Positions 17,825 through 27,770 of a DNA stretch of 64,000 nt are shown here, piece after piece (positions within the stretch are counted from its first letter, which is position 1; every line of letters starts with the position of its first letter). Under the pieces are notes generated by a model. That model worked only from the letters and a program-made list of their open reading frames with translations. It had not been told where the DNA came from and searched no databases. The DNA is from G963666945 sp963666945 (lineage in GTDB: Bacteria; Bacteroidota; Bacteroidia; Bacteroidales; Marinifilaceae): NCBI GenBank assembly GCA_963666945.2, contig CAXXRT010000016.1:98728-162727 (forward strand). Reading direction: 5' to 3'. The translations under genes were made by a program, and so were the position numbers.

Positions 17825-20800
17825 TTAAAATTTTGATTTTATAGAAAAAATTAATTGTTCTGGCAAAAGGATAACTTAGACCTCTTTTCCATTTTCATAG
17901 TACTAAAGCCTGAAAATATCGTTCGAAGAAATATCCAGTCTTAAAAGACTCATTCCCCAGCGTTTAATTAATTTAGTGTTAAAGTCATAACTTAATGTAG
18001 CAGAACTAAATGAAACATAATTACAATCCTGAACAAATCTCTCTGTTGGCCTTGTCATGTTAACATCCGCAATGTCCTTTAAGCTTGTGAAATCACCTAC
18101 ATTCCTCCACCTGTCTGTTAAAATTCTTTTGTCAACATTATCAAGTAGTTATACTGGCATTCTCAACTTTGCTAACAAGAGTGGAATTATATTTTTGTGC
18201 ACCGTACTCATACAAGAAAGAAGTAAACAATGTGAAATTCTTGTACTGAACATTAAAACCGAAAACTACCTTGTACTTTGGGCTCCATATTTCCAACTAT
18301 ACTTTGTTGATTCTGCATTCCACTCATACGACACACATCCATTCCCTGTTGATATATAGCTCCTTCCCTGTCATGGGATCAATACCCAAAGATTTCATTG
18401 CGAAAACAGATGTCGTAGAGCCACCCTCTTCATACTTTCTTAACGGTTTTGTATACTTTAACATCGTAATACCTATAGTAGTAATCCTTATAATAGTCAT
18501 TAACCTTCTCGTTATATGCTTTCAAAGATTCGGAAATTTTAAGAATCTGTATTTTTTATTATGAGCCACATTACAGAACACAGAAAACAAAAGAATTTTT
18601 ATTTTGCAAAACATTAAAACTCATTTTCGCCTCATAACCCTTATTCTCTATCTCCCCTATATATTATCTTTGTAAGAAATAAAACCCGAAGAACCCGGAA
18701 TAGTTAAGTCTGTAATTAAATCTACAGTTTTTTTGTCATAATAAGAAACGTTAAAATACAACCTGTTTTTAAGCATAGTTGTTTCTAATCCTATATCGAA
18801 TGTATTGGTCTTCTCCCACTTCAGATCCCTCGTTTCCTAAGGCCATTAAATACGCTCCCGCTCCATTTTTATAACCAATAATTCTCTCTTCAATTTTATA
18901 CATATTTGTTGCACAATAAGCTGGAAAGTTTAACTTTTCCTGTTTGTCCATATGAAGATCTATTATTTTTCATTCTGCTAAAAAAATGACTGGTCCTTCA
19001 TGAAGTCAAGATTTATGTATATTCATTTCCAACTCCACCCCGACCAGAATGGTGCAAACCTCTGTTGTTTGATCCAAACTCTGATGAACCATCAACTCTA
19101 CAAGAGGCATCAAACAAATAGATATCATTAAATGTATAGTTGACAACAGAAATAAATCCTAACAGTTTTGTCGTATTTTCATATTCAATTGGCTTCTCCA
19201 CTATTTCCTTTGCATAATTCGGAGAACTTAGTTTACCAGATGGAAACCCTCTGAACAAAGAAGTGGTGTTTTCTGATTTCTGGTAACTTGATTCCAATCC
19301 TAAATTAAAATTAAAATTGTGCCCTCCTATCTTTCTGTTATATGCAGTAAAGACTCTACCATAGTACCTTACCTGATCTCCTCTGTCACGGCATAATTTA
19401 CCTTTTAGGGAAATATCTTTCAATTCTTTGTTGCTCTTTATATTAGATCTTGGATCTAAAAATTCATCGGCCTTAGTATTTTTTAAAACAATGCTAAATT
19501 GACCTTTTATTTGCAGATAATCATTAACATACCAATTGATATTTAAATTATCCATAAATTCATAATATGATGACTCATTGTAACTGTCCAAGGAAGCCTC
19601 ATATAATGGATTCTCCTTGGGATTACCTGATTGCCAAAGTTTTAACTCTTTAAGGTATTTTCCGTCCTCATCTTTATATTCATCATATGGCAACTTATCC
19701 GTATACTGACTAAAAACACCATAAGGAGATTCCTGGGACCTCATATCTGTATAAGAAATTTGATTTCTTACCTGCAGTCTCTTATGGTTATAATCTAAAA
19801 AGAATCCCATGCCTTTTCTGTCCCTGAATGATTCTTTCATTACCCCATTATCATTGTTATATTGTAAATCAAAACCAAATCTCAGACTTTTTTCCCCACC
19901 TTCTATGTATAAGCTATGCTTATGGTTTAAAGCAGTGCGCAAAGGTTTAGACAACCAGTATGTATCAACACCCTTACTTATCTGTGCAAGCTTCCCATAA
20001 TAATCTCTTAAGCCATCAAATTCCAATCCTTTATCCGATGGATCATACAAACCCGCCAATCTTTCTGCCTCAAGCTTTTCTTCAGCATTCATCAAATTAT
20101 AATCAGTCAAATCAGGATACACAACGCTACCTGTTATATTATATGAAATTGTCAATTCACCTGACTTAGGTGACTCAGATGTAATAACCACAACCCCATT
20201 AGCAGCCCTGGAACCGTACATAGCTGTAGCAGCTGCATCTTTTAATATTGTTATGTTCTTTATTCTATTTATATCGTAATCAAATACTTTTTCAATACTT
20301 ACTTCAAATCCATCAAGAATAAATGTTGGTAAATTAGGATTACTTTTCATTGCAACTCTTGAAAAATTTGCTTCATCCAATTCCTTTGTACCTATACCTG
20401 ATCTTCCACGTATATACATTTCTGGCAAAGCATTCGGGTTTGATCCCATATCATTATTTTCCTCTATTCTAAATGATGGATCAAATGCTTGAAGGGCTTG
20501 AATAATACTTGTTTTTGAAGAATTTAATAATTCCTCTTTGCTCACAGTAACTGAGTTTCCTGTAAAACTCTCTTTATGAATATTTACATATCCTGTAATA
20601 ACGACTTCCTCAAGTTTTTCTTTCTTTTCTGTCAGAATTACCTTTATTTCCTTACCTTCTATCACTTTTACTTCCTTGGTTTCCATTCCAATAAAACTAA
20701 AAACAAGAGCCGTTTTTTCTGTTACCTCAGGTAATTCAATTTTAAAAAGACCTTTATTATCTGTTGATATTCCAACGGTAGTTCCTTTAATGATAACTGA

Positions 20801-21235
20801 AACGCCGGGTAAAGGATTTCCTTTTGCATCAGTCACTTTACCCTTTATTAAAGTTTTCTGTGGCTTTGTAGTTTTTTCCTGATGATACACAAGCACAACA
20901 TTATCCTCAAACCTATAATGTAGTGGCAAATCTTTAAGTACTATATCAAGAATTTCCTTAACCGTGGTGTTCTTGAACTTTGCATCAACCTTAAAAACTG
21001 ACACATCCTCGTGATTGAACATGAAGTTATAACCTGTTTTTTCGTGGATGACAGAAAAAACTTTGTCCAGATTTACATCTTTTAATTGCATGTCTATTTT
21101 GGCATCCTGGGCGTTGACGGAGGCCTGTAATTGAAACATGCTAATAAGGATTGCAATACATACTAATTTCATCCTAATTACAATTTGATACAATCTTCTC
21201 TTGTGAAAAAGAAGATAGTTGTGCATTTTTTTCAT
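17825..21235 (-). CDS. SusC/RagA TonB-dependent transducer with STN domain, C-terminal third frameshifted
   Basis: Outer-membrane TonB-dependent importer of about 1,135 residues after correction. Intact portion (19013-21235): signal peptide ending ASVNAQ; STN signalling domain (about 45-115, DVNLDKVFSVIHEKTGYNF); CarboxypepD_reg-like domain (about 130-205, GKVTDAKGNPLPGVSVIIKG); TonB box-like EEVVITGY; plug domain (RGRSGIG, TILKDAAATAMYGSRAANGV); then barrel strands. Upstream of base 19013 the frame is broken repeatedly, yet barrel sequence continues to WGMSLLRLDIS and the C-terminal strand GLSYPFARTINFS. The STN domain implies direct signalling to the FecR encoded just upstream. Substrate unknown. 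Confidence 0.92.
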
Positions 21236-21338
21236 AAATTTGTATTTGAAAGTTTAACATTCGATTCATCATGCCCGATGAATCTGTAAATAAGGAGAAT
21301 GCGTCAACATTTTCCTTATTTTTTTTTCTTATCTGATA

Positions 21339-22508
21339 TTATCTTATTTTATCTGATATTATTATTGTTCTGTTTTTAATTCTAACATCAAGCCTGTTGG
21401 TTGCTTTTAACTGGTCCACTACATATTCGATGCCTTTATCTTTTTTAAACCATGCTGTAAAATGGTAATCCTTTATACCTTGGTTTAAATAAAATATCTC
21501 TACATCGTACCAACGGGATATTTTTTTCATTATATCTTCCAATCTCTCATGGTGAAAAATAAATTCTCCGTCTTTCCATGACACATATTGACTAATATCT
21601 ACTTCGCGGACAGTTAAATTATTGTTTCCAAGAACAGCCTGTTCTCCTGGTTTAATAAATCGCGATAGTTTTGAATCCTTGTCAAAAACCTTTACTGAAC
21701 CTTCAGCCAGGGTGGTTTGCACATATTCCTCATCTAAGTAATCCTTTACATTAAAAGAAGTTCCATACACCTGAACATTTTGTCTGTCGGAAACAACTAT
21801 AAATGGTTTATTCTTATTGTGTGTCACTTTAAAGAATGCTTCCCCTTTTAAAAAGATCTTCCTTTCGTGACCACTAAAAGAAACGGGATATTTTAATTCT
21901 GTTTCTGAATTCAACCAGACTTTTGTGCCGTCGCTTAAAGTAAGCTGAAATTCTCCTCCCCTGGGTACAGATACTTTATTGAATTCTATCTCCTCCGCCT
22001 GGTTTTCTTTATCGTATACTAATTCGTTTTTATTTCCCCTTGCAATTATTTCCCCTCTTTTATCTATAATCGCTCCTTCTGTTTTAGTATTCAATTCAAC
22101 AAGCTCACCGGAAGCAAGTGTAAGCACTGCCTGACTTTTCCCCGGTTTAATTGGCGCTATTTTTTCAACTATTTTTTCAGATGTTTTAAACTCCACTACA
22201 TAATATGCTCCGGTGATAAACAAGACTGGAAATATTACTGCGGCGGCATAAGACATTATTTTCCTGTATGAAATATGGGAAATCCTGCGATTAGAAAGCT
22301 TTTTCTCTATAGCTAACCACGACGATTCTGATTCTGTACTATTGATTTCCGACTCCAATATAAAACGCTTTTTTAAAAGAAGTAAGCGCCTATATTCATC
22401 CTTATTCCTGGAATCAGATATCCAATTATCAAAAAGATACTTTTCATTTGTAGAAAGCTTCTCCCCAGATAAACTGAGATATACTATTTCTTCGATTTGT
22501 TTATTCAT
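21339..22508 (-). CDS. FecR family anti-sigma factor
   Basis: 389-residue inner-membrane sensor. A cytoplasmic N-terminal domain of about 85 residues is followed by one membrane helix (about 86-106, AAAVIFPVLFITGAYYVV). The periplasmic FecR domain follows (VSVPRGGEFQLTLSDGTKVWLNS, GEAFFKVTHNKNKPFIV, seen in shorter blocks). A C-terminal DUF4974-like domain (EDIMKKISRWYDVEIFY) contacts the STN domain of the receptor. It lies between the ECF sigma gene (stop 22562) and SusC (start 21235), the standard order. Full length and intact, and close in sequence to the partial FecR at the left edge. Confidence 0.96.
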   Translation of the reverse strand: MNKQIEEIVYLSLSGEKLSTNEKYLFDNWISDSRNKDEYRRLLLLKKRFILESEINSTESESSWLAIEKKLSNRRISHISYRKIMSYAAAVIFPVLFITGAYYVVEFKTSEKIVEKIAPIKPGKSQAVLTLASGELVELNTKTEGAIIDKRGEIIARGNKNELVYDKENQAEEIEFNKVSVPRGGEFQLTLSDGTKVWLNSETELKYPVSFSGHERKIFLKGEAFFKVTHNKNKPFIVVSDRQNVQVYGTSFNVKDYLDEEYVQTTLAEGSVKVFDKDSKLSRFIKPGEQAVLGNNNLTVREVDISQYVSWKDGEFIFHHERLEDIMKKISRWYDVEIFYLNQGIKDYHFTAWFKKDKGIEYVVDQLKATNRLDVRIKNRTIIISDKIR

Positions 22509-22561
22509 TTTTATCCCTTTTTCATTATAAGTACACCAAGGGATAAAAATAGGGTAGGTTA

Positions 22562-23116
22562 TTATTTGACTTTTTTTAATAAAAAAAGAAAATATATTAA
22601 TTCAGCTTTTGATTTAATAGATTCCCTAAGAATCTTATAAGCTATTTTTATATGGTATTTAACTGTGTTAACAGATATTCCCATATCTTCTGCAATCTCA
22701 GCATATTTTAGTCCATACACGACATTAAGTTCTAAAACCTTTCGTGAAGTTTCAGGCACTTTCTCTATTTGTCTCCTGATATTTTCTGCAGTTTCTTCAT
22801 CTATCGTGACACTAAAATTTCCAAAATCAGCAGCTGTTTCCTTTGCAAACTTAAGTTTAACAGCATTATGTCTATTGTAATTTAGACATTTGTTTTTTAT
22901 TGATTGTTTAATATATCCAATAAGAGACTTATTTATATCTAAATTTTCACGATTCTCCCAAAGATTAAGAAAACATTCCTGCACTATGTCCTCAATGGCG
23001 CTTATATCTGAAACAAGACATGATGCATATCGCAGCATATCTTTATGTGTAGCAAGAAAGAATTCCTTAAAAGCCTTATTATCTCCTGATTTTATATTTT
23101 CTGAAAATAGATTCAT
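22562..23116 (-). CDS. ECF RNA polymerase sigma factor, FecI-like
   Basis: 184-residue ECF sigma factor, first gene of the SusCD-type operon. Region 2 is at about 18-85 (HKDMLRYASCLVSDISAIED, IVQECFLNLWENRE). Region 4 is at about 115-165 (VPETSRKVLELNVVYGLKYA, EIAEDMGISVNTVKYHIKIA). The FecR gene follows 53 bases later. By family logic it is released from FecR on ligand binding by SusC and transcribes the operon down to 14046. The stretch upstream (23117-23685) contains its unrecognised promoter. Confidence 0.95.
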   Translation of the reverse strand: MNLFSENIKSGDNKAFKEFFLATHKDMLRYASCLVSDISAIEDIVQECFLNLWENRENLDINKSLIGYIKQSIKNKCLNYNRHNAVKLKFAKETAADFGNFSVTIDEETAENIRRQIEKVPETSRKVLELNVVYGLKYAEIAEDMGISVNTVKYHIKIAYKILRESIKSKAELIYFLFLLKKVK

Positions 23117-23638
23117 AGTTTCATTTGCAATTGGGCTAACAAATTTAATGTTTTTAGTGAATTATCAATAAAATTTCAATTAATTAAATATTTAGATAAT
23201 AAATTAATATTCTTATAAAATTCGATAGCAACATCATCTTTAACTTATATCTTCACATATATTTATAAAATTCACAACCGGATAAAGATCAGACCAAAAC
23301 CGTTCTTTGTGTTAGGTTTGTGTTTGGTTTGCGTTAGCTTTATGTTACATAGCTAAGACAAAGTAAGCAGAAACCTTATAATAATAATTCAAAATATCCG
23401 GAGAAGACACCTAGGTAATATATTAATATATCAAGCACAAATAATCTTCTAAATATCCTATTAAAACAATATCTCACAATATTTACATAATCCATTAAAA
23501 ATATCAGCATACTATAAACTACAGGACATATCCATATAAAACATTAGCCTATAGTATCTTCTCAAAAAATATCTTCTAATATTGAATAAGAAAGCAACAT
23601 TTTTTGGGTATATAGCACTGATTATTGGGCAAAAAGAC
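23117..23638. other. Divergent intergenic region, no gene
   Basis: About 520 AT-rich bases between the minus-strand sigma gene and plus-strand pdxS. There is no plausible coding sequence. A T/G-rich stretch with repeated GTTTG-like words lies around 23310-23345, and an AT palindrome (ATATTAATAT) near 23420. No assigned function. Confidence 0.5.
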
Positions 23639-23646
23639 TATTTTTG
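23639..23646 (+). promoter_or_regulatory. Bacteroidetes -7 box of pdxST
   Basis: TATTTTTG matches TAnnTTTG exactly, 40 bases before the pdxS ATG. No TTTG stands at the ideal 19-21 base spacing upstream, so the promoter is only half supported. Confidence 0.5.
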
Positions 23647-23685
23647 CGCTTAGTATTAAGAATAACGTTTATAAAGGAGACAATT

Positions 23686-24555
23686 ATGAGTAAGTACGAA
23701 TTAAATAAGAACCTTGCCCAAATGCTTAAAGGTGGGGTAATTATGGACGTTGTCAATCCAGAGCAGGCTAAAATAGCTGAAGCTGCAGGAGCTTGTGCAG
23801 TTATGGCTCTAGAGAGAGTTCCATCTGATATAAGAAAAGATGGTGGTGTAGCAAGAATGTCTGACCCTCAAATGATTAAAGAAATTCAAGCAGCTGTTTC
23901 TATTCCTGTTATGGCTAAAGTTAGAATTGGTCATTTTGTAGAAGCCCAGATTCTTGAAGCTATAGGTATTGACTTTATCGATGAGAGTGAAGTATTAACT
24001 CCGGCAGACGAAGTTTACCACGTTCAAAAAGATGCATTCAAAGTTCCATTCGTTTGTGGTGCTCGTAATCTTGGTGAAGCTCTTCGTCGTATTGGTGAAG
24101 GTGCTGCTATGATACGTACAAAAGGTGAAGCTGGTACAGGTAATGTTGTACAGGCTGTTACTCACCAGCGTCAAATGTTGGAAGATATCAGAAGAGTACA
24201 AAGTGCTTCTAAAGAGGAATTAATGACTCTTGCAAGAGACTTTGGTGCTCCTTACGATTTGGTATGCTACGTTCATGAAAACGGAAAACTTCCTGTTGTT
24301 AATTTCGCTGCAGGTGGTATAGCTACTCCAGCTGATGCTGCACTTATGATGCAACTTGGTTCTGAAGGTGTATTCGTTGGATCTGGTATCTTTAAATCAG
24401 GTGACCCGGAAAAACGTGCAAGAGCTATTGTTCAGGCAACAACTTACTATCAGGATGCAGCTAAATTAGCTGAGATTTCTGAAGATCTTGGTGAACCAAT
24501 GTCAGGACTTGAAATAGATACTTTAGCAGCAAGATTCGAAGAAAGAGGTTGGTAA
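23686..24555 (+). CDS. pdxS: Pyridoxal 5'-phosphate synthase lyase subunit PdxS
   Basis: Makes pyridoxal 5'-phosphate from ribose 5-phosphate, glyceraldehyde 3-phosphate and ammonia supplied by PdxT. 289 residues from ATG 23686, chosen over an upstream in-frame alternative because of the AAGGAG site just before it and because family members begin at this point. Visible blocks are GGVIMDVVNPEQAKIAEAAGA, VPSDIRKDGGVARMSDP, PVMAKVRIGHFVEA with the catalytic lysine region, ESEVLTPAD, GTGNVVQAVTH and GSEGVFVGSGIFKS. pdxT starts 2 bases after the stop. Intact, full length. Confidence 0.98.
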   Translation: MSKYELNKNLAQMLKGGVIMDVVNPEQAKIAEAAGACAVMALERVPSDIRKDGGVARMSDPQMIKEIQAAVSIPVMAKVRIGHFVEAQILEAIGIDFIDESEVLTPADEVYHVQKDAFKVPFVCGARNLGEALRRIGEGAAMIRTKGEAGTGNVVQAVTHQRQMLEDIRRVQSASKEELMTLARDFGAPYDLVCYVHENGKLPVVNFAAGGIATPADAALMMQLGSEGVFVGSGIFKSGDPEKRARAIVQATTYYQDAAKLAEISEDLGEPMSGLEIDTLAARFEERGW

Positions 24556-24556
24556 G

Positions 24557-25126
24557 ATGAATATAGGTATTTTAGGATTCCAGGGTGCTATAATTGAGCA
24601 CAGAAAAGCAATGGAAGAACTGGGATGTGAGGTGACTATAGTGCTTTATCCAGAAGATCTTGATAAGATTGATGGGATAATACTCCCAGGAGGAGAAAGT
24701 ACTACTATGAGCAAATTACTTACACGTACTGGAATGAGAGAACCTCTTACCAATAAAATTAAAGAGGGTCTTCCTGTATGGGGAACATGTGCAGGACTTA
24801 TTTTGCTTGCAAAAGAGCTTGTAAACTGTGATAAGGTAAATAGTCTTAAACTGATGGATATATCCGTTAAGCGTAATGCTTACGGTACTCAAATAAACAG
24901 CTTCAATACCAATGTGGTTATTGAAGAAGTTTCTAAAAATGAAATTCCACTGGTTTTTATCAGAGCTCCTTACATCACATCAACCAGCAATAATGTTCAT
25001 GTTATTTGCGAAATAGATGGTAATATAGTTGCTGCTAAGCAGGATAAAATGCTTGCTACATCATTCCATCCGGAATTGACAGACAATCTGGAATTCCATA
25101 AATATTTCATGGAAATGTGCAGATAA
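24557..25126 (+). CDS. pdxT: Pyridoxal 5'-phosphate synthase glutaminase subunit PdxT
   Basis: Class I glutaminase that hydrolyses glutamine and passes ammonia to PdxS. 189 residues, family length. Motifs: GILGFQGAIIEH at the start, LPGGESTTMSKLL, the nucleophile in WGTCAGLILLA, RNAYGTQINSF, and the His/Glu pair in TSFHPELT. It sits directly behind pdxS and shares its transcript, which ends at a strong hairpin 40 bases downstream. Confidence 0.98.
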   Translation: MNIGILGFQGAIIEHRKAMEELGCEVTIVLYPEDLDKIDGIILPGGESTTMSKLLTRTGMREPLTNKIKEGLPVWGTCAGLILLAKELVNCDKVNSLKLMDISVKRNAYGTQINSFNTNVVIEEVSKNEIPLVFIRAPYITSTSNNVHVICEIDGNIVAAKQDKMLATSFHPELTDNLEFHKYFMEMCR

Positions 25127-25165
25127 ATACTATTCACATTTTACTTTCTTGAAAAGAAAATATAT

Positions 25166-25199
25166 AAAATAGGTTGCCTTCAAAGCAACCTATTTTTTT
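25166..25199 (+). terminator. Rho-independent terminator of pdxST
   Basis: AAAATAGGTTGC and GCAACCTATTTT form a perfect 12-base stem around CTTCAAA, followed by a T-run. It lies between pdxT and upp. Confidence 0.93.
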
Positions 25200-25364
25200 G
25201 TAGTATATCAGAAATAATTCATTACAAAAAAATGCCTTTAAATTTTTTTAGCTCAGAAAAATGTATTAATCTTGCAGCAATTTGGGCAAAAATAAAACAT
25301 TAAGCGCTGTATCTATTTTAGTCCAATAAATATAGAAACACACTTTTTTAAAATATTGGAAAAA

Positions 25365-26021
25365 ATGGAGATATACAATCTAGGAGAATCGGGATCGTTG
25401 TTTAACAGGTTTATGAGTGAGATAAGAGATAATAACATCCAGAAAGATTCAATGAGATTCAGGAGAAACCTTGAGAGAATTGGTGAAATAATGGCTTACG
25501 AAATCAGTAAAACATTCGAATCTAAAGAAAAAATAGTAGAGACCTGTCTCGGTTCTGCTCAAGTAGAAACTCCACACACAACTCCAGTGCTCGCTACCAT
25601 ATTAAGAGCTGGTCTTCCTTTCCATCAGGGATTATTAAATTACTACGACGATGCACATACTACTTTCATTTGTGCTCACAGAAAACACAATGGCAACGAT
25701 TTTGATATAGTATTCGATTATATTGCTTCCCCCGATTTAACTGGAAAGACTGTAATCTTAGCTGATACTATGCTTGCCAGTGGTCTTTCTATGGAGATAG
25801 GATATAAAGCACTACTTGAAAGTGGAAAACCCGCACACGTTCACATTGCTGCAGTACTTGGAAGCCGTGAAGGAGTTGACTATATAGCAAACAATATTAA
25901 AGATGAAAATGTAAGTCTTTGGGTTGGTGGAATTGATCCCAAACTAAATGAAAAATCATATATTGTTCCAGGATTAGGCGATGCCGGAGATCTTGCATAC
26001 GGAGCAAAACTTAATAATTAG
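25365..26021 (+). CDS. upp: Uracil phosphoribosyltransferase
   Basis: Salvages uracil with PRPP to give UMP. 218 residues from ATG 25365; a TTG three codons earlier is in frame but less likely, since relatives begin at or near this Met. Blocks: RRNLERIGEIMAYEISK, ATILRAGLPFHQGLL, the PRPP loop ILADTMLASGLSM, and a C-terminus WVGGIDPKLNEKSYIVPG that contacts uracil. Monocistronic, converging on pyrI. Pyrimidine salvage next to the pyrBI biosynthetic genes. Confidence 0.96.
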   Translation: MEIYNLGESGSLFNRFMSEIRDNNIQKDSMRFRRNLERIGEIMAYEISKTFESKEKIVETCLGSAQVETPHTTPVLATILRAGLPFHQGLLNYYDDAHTTFICAHRKHNGNDFDIVFDYIASPDLTGKTVILADTMLASGLSMEIGYKALLESGKPAHVHIAAVLGSREGVDYIANNIKDENVSLWVGGIDPKLNEKSYIVPGLGDAGDLAYGAKLNN

Positions 26022-26080
26022 AATTTCTTACTCTAATTAATTAATTCTTCCAGAAAAGAAATAAAATAAATAAGATATTA

Positions 26081-26117
26081 AAAATGGGAATCAATAAAAA
26101 AGATTCCCATTTTTTTG
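26081..26117. terminator. Bidirectional terminator between upp and pyrI
   Basis: AAAATGGGAATC pairs with GATTCCCATTTT with T-runs on both strands. It serves convergent upp (+) and pyrI (-). Confidence 0.9.
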
Positions 26118-26141
26118 TCTATACAGAAAGCATTTTTACAA

Positions 26142-26600
26142 CTATACAGTTTCAATATGCTCTTTATCAGTTATTTTCTCACAATAATGACATTTAAGAG
26201 AAATATGCTCTTTATTTACTACTTTAAATTTAGTTGTAACCTGTTCATGATTTGTTATACATTTAGGATTAACACATCTAACAATACCTTCAACAAAATC
26301 AGGAACATTAACAATTTTCTTTTCTACAACCTCATAATCTTTAATGATATTTATCTTCACCGATGGAGAAACAAGAGCAAGCTTATTTACTTCTTCATCA
26401 CAAAGAAATTTATCAGAGATTTTAATAATTCCTTTTTTAGTCAATTTGCTACTCTCGTATCCCTTACCAAAAGTAATAGCAGAATCATAATTCTGAAGTC
26501 CCAGTACATTAATAACGTTAAACAATTGATCGTTGGGAATATGATCGATAACTGTACCGTTTTTGATTGCACTTACCTGAAGTTCTTTATTTGATGCCAT
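26142..26600 (-). CDS. pyrI: Aspartate carbamoyltransferase regulatory subunit
   Basis: 152-residue regulatory chain of ATCase that binds nucleotide effectors and zinc. The N-terminal allosteric domain has VSAIKNGTVIDHIPNDQLFN. The C-terminal zinc domain has four cysteines in CVNPKCITN and LKCHYCEK. It lies 61 bases downstream of pyrB on the same strand. Presence of pyrI implies feedback control of pyrimidine synthesis by nucleotides. Intact. Confidence 0.97.
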   Translation of the reverse strand: MASNKELQVSAIKNGTVIDHIPNDQLFNVINVLGLQNYDSAITFGKGYESSKLTKKGIIKISDKFLCDEEVNKLALVSPSVKINIIKDYEVVEKKIVNVPDFVEGIVRCVNPKCITNHEQVTTKFKVVNKEHISLKCHYCEKITDKEHIETV

Positions 26601-26661
26601 AACATTAATTTCTTTTAAAATTTCACTAATACTAAATAGAATTCTCCAATAATTCAGACAA

Positions 26662-27579
26662 TTAATTTTCAGGAGTCAAGCCCATTGCCTTGCAAATTAT
26701 AGCCTGACGGGCAAATACCCCATTAAGGGCCTGCTCGAAATAGTAAGCCTTAGGACTGTCATCAACATCAATATCTATCTCATTTACCCTTGGCAGCGGG
26801 TGAAGAATTCTCATATTTTCTTTAGTTCCTGAAAGCATTGAATTCTTAAGTATATAAACGTTTTTCACTTTCTCGTACTCCAATGGGTCGGCAAAACGCT
26901 CTCTCTGTACCCTGGTCATATATAGTATATCAGCATCGTCAATAACTCCATCAAGCTCAGTATGTTCAACATACTTAATACCTTTTTCTTCAAGAAACAA
27001 CTTGTATCCCTTAGGCATTTTTAGGGAATCAGGAGAAACAAAATGGAATGTAGGATTAAATAAAGACATAGCCATAAGCAATGAGTGAACTGTCCTTCCA
27101 TATTTAAGGTCTCCCACCATACAAATATTAAGATTATCAAGTGTACCTTGTGTTTGGTAAATTGTATAAAGATCCAGCATAGTCTGGGTAGGGTGCTGAT
27201 TTGCACCGTCACCGGCATTAATTACAGGCACTTTTGCTACTTCACTTGCATAACGCGCAGAACCTTCAATAGGGTGACGCATTACAATCATATCACAATA
27301 GTTGTCTACCATCTTAATAGTGTCCTTCAACGACTCTCCTTTTTTAACACTGGAAGAAGATGCATCGGTGAAACCTACAATACGACCTCCCAAACGGCTA
27401 ATGGCTGTCTCAAAGCTTAAACGAGTACGTGTTGACGGCTCAAAAAATAAAGAAGCAATTACCTGACCTTCTAAAAGATTTTGGTTTGGTTTTTCTTCAA
27501 ATTTTCTAGCCATTTCCAGCACTTCAAGAATTTCCTCTTTCGAGTAATCGAAAATTGATACTAAACTGTTATTGTTCAT
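26662..27579 (-). CDS. pyrB: Aspartate carbamoyltransferase catalytic subunit
   Basis: First committed step of pyrimidine synthesis, carbamoyl phosphate plus aspartate to carbamoylaspartate. 305 residues from ATG 27579; an earlier in-frame start would extend into the terminator hairpin region and lacks family support. Motifs: carbamoyl-phosphate loop FFEPSTRTRLSFE, KGESLKDT, RHPIEGSARY, GDGANQHPTQ, HPLPRVNEI. Preceded by a promoter, a 33-codon open frame and a terminator (27627-27801) that together look like an attenuator, and followed by pyrI. Confidence 0.97.
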   Translation of the reverse strand: MNNNSLVSIFDYSKEEILEVLEMARKFEEKPNQNLLEGQVIASLFFEPSTRTRLSFETAISRLGGRIVGFTDASSSSVKKGESLKDTIKMVDNYCDMIVMRHPIEGSARYASEVAKVPVINAGDGANQHPTQTMLDLYTIYQTQGTLDNLNICMVGDLKYGRTVHSLLMAMSLFNPTFHFVSPDSLKMPKGYKLFLEEKGIKYVEHTELDGVIDDADILYMTRVQRERFADPLEYEKVKNVYILKNSMLSGTKENMRILHPLPRVNEIDIDVDDSPKAYYFEQALNGVFARQAIICKAMGLTPEN

Positions 27580-27626
27580 CACCTGTAAATTAATAATTAT
27601 TATATTCGACACTTTATTATTAAGCA

Positions 27627-27676
27627 CAAAAAAAAACCAACAATTGTAAAATTTTATAAATTACAATGTTGGTTTT
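27627..27676 (-). terminator. Intrinsic terminator upstream of pyrB, candidate attenuator
   Basis: On the minus strand AAAACCAACATTGTAA pairs with TTACAATTGTTGGTTTT (one bulge), followed by a long T-run. It ends 48 bases before the pyrB ATG. The stop codon of the short frame at 27661-27762 is the last triplet of the left arm, so a ribosome reaching that stop would block the stem. Confidence 0.85.
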
Positions 27677-27762
27677 CTTAACGAAAATATCTTAATGAAG
27701 GACCTTTCGTCCGGTTTAGGTTCTAGATGCCTTCGAATAATATGTTCTAATCTTTTGCTCAT
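27661..27762 (-). CDS. Candidate 33-residue leader peptide of pyrBI
   Basis: ATG at 27762 opens a 33-codon frame (begins MSKRLEHIIRRHLEPKP, ends FSLRKPTL) that stops with TAA at 27663-27661 inside the left arm of the terminator before pyrB. A consensus promoter sits immediately upstream. A T-rich stretch (GATATTTTCG) lies shortly before the hairpin. The layout matches the pyrL leader of E. coli pyrBI, where UTP-dependent pausing couples translation to readthrough. The predicted RNA 5' end is only a few bases before the ATG, so translation would be close to leaderless. The coding role is inferred from layout only. Confidence 0.5.
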   Translation of the reverse strand: MSKRLEHIIRRHLEPKPDERSFIKIFSLRKPTL

Positions 27763-27770
27763 CTAAAATG

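Noticed and set aside
18057..18564. Plus-strand frames of 97-100 codons
   Set aside because: They lie antisense to the frameshifted SusC barrel, whose motifs are visible on the minus strand.
26115..26594. 159-codon plus-strand frame
   Set aside because: Antisense to intact pyrI with its zinc cysteines. The frame is open only because of codon bias.
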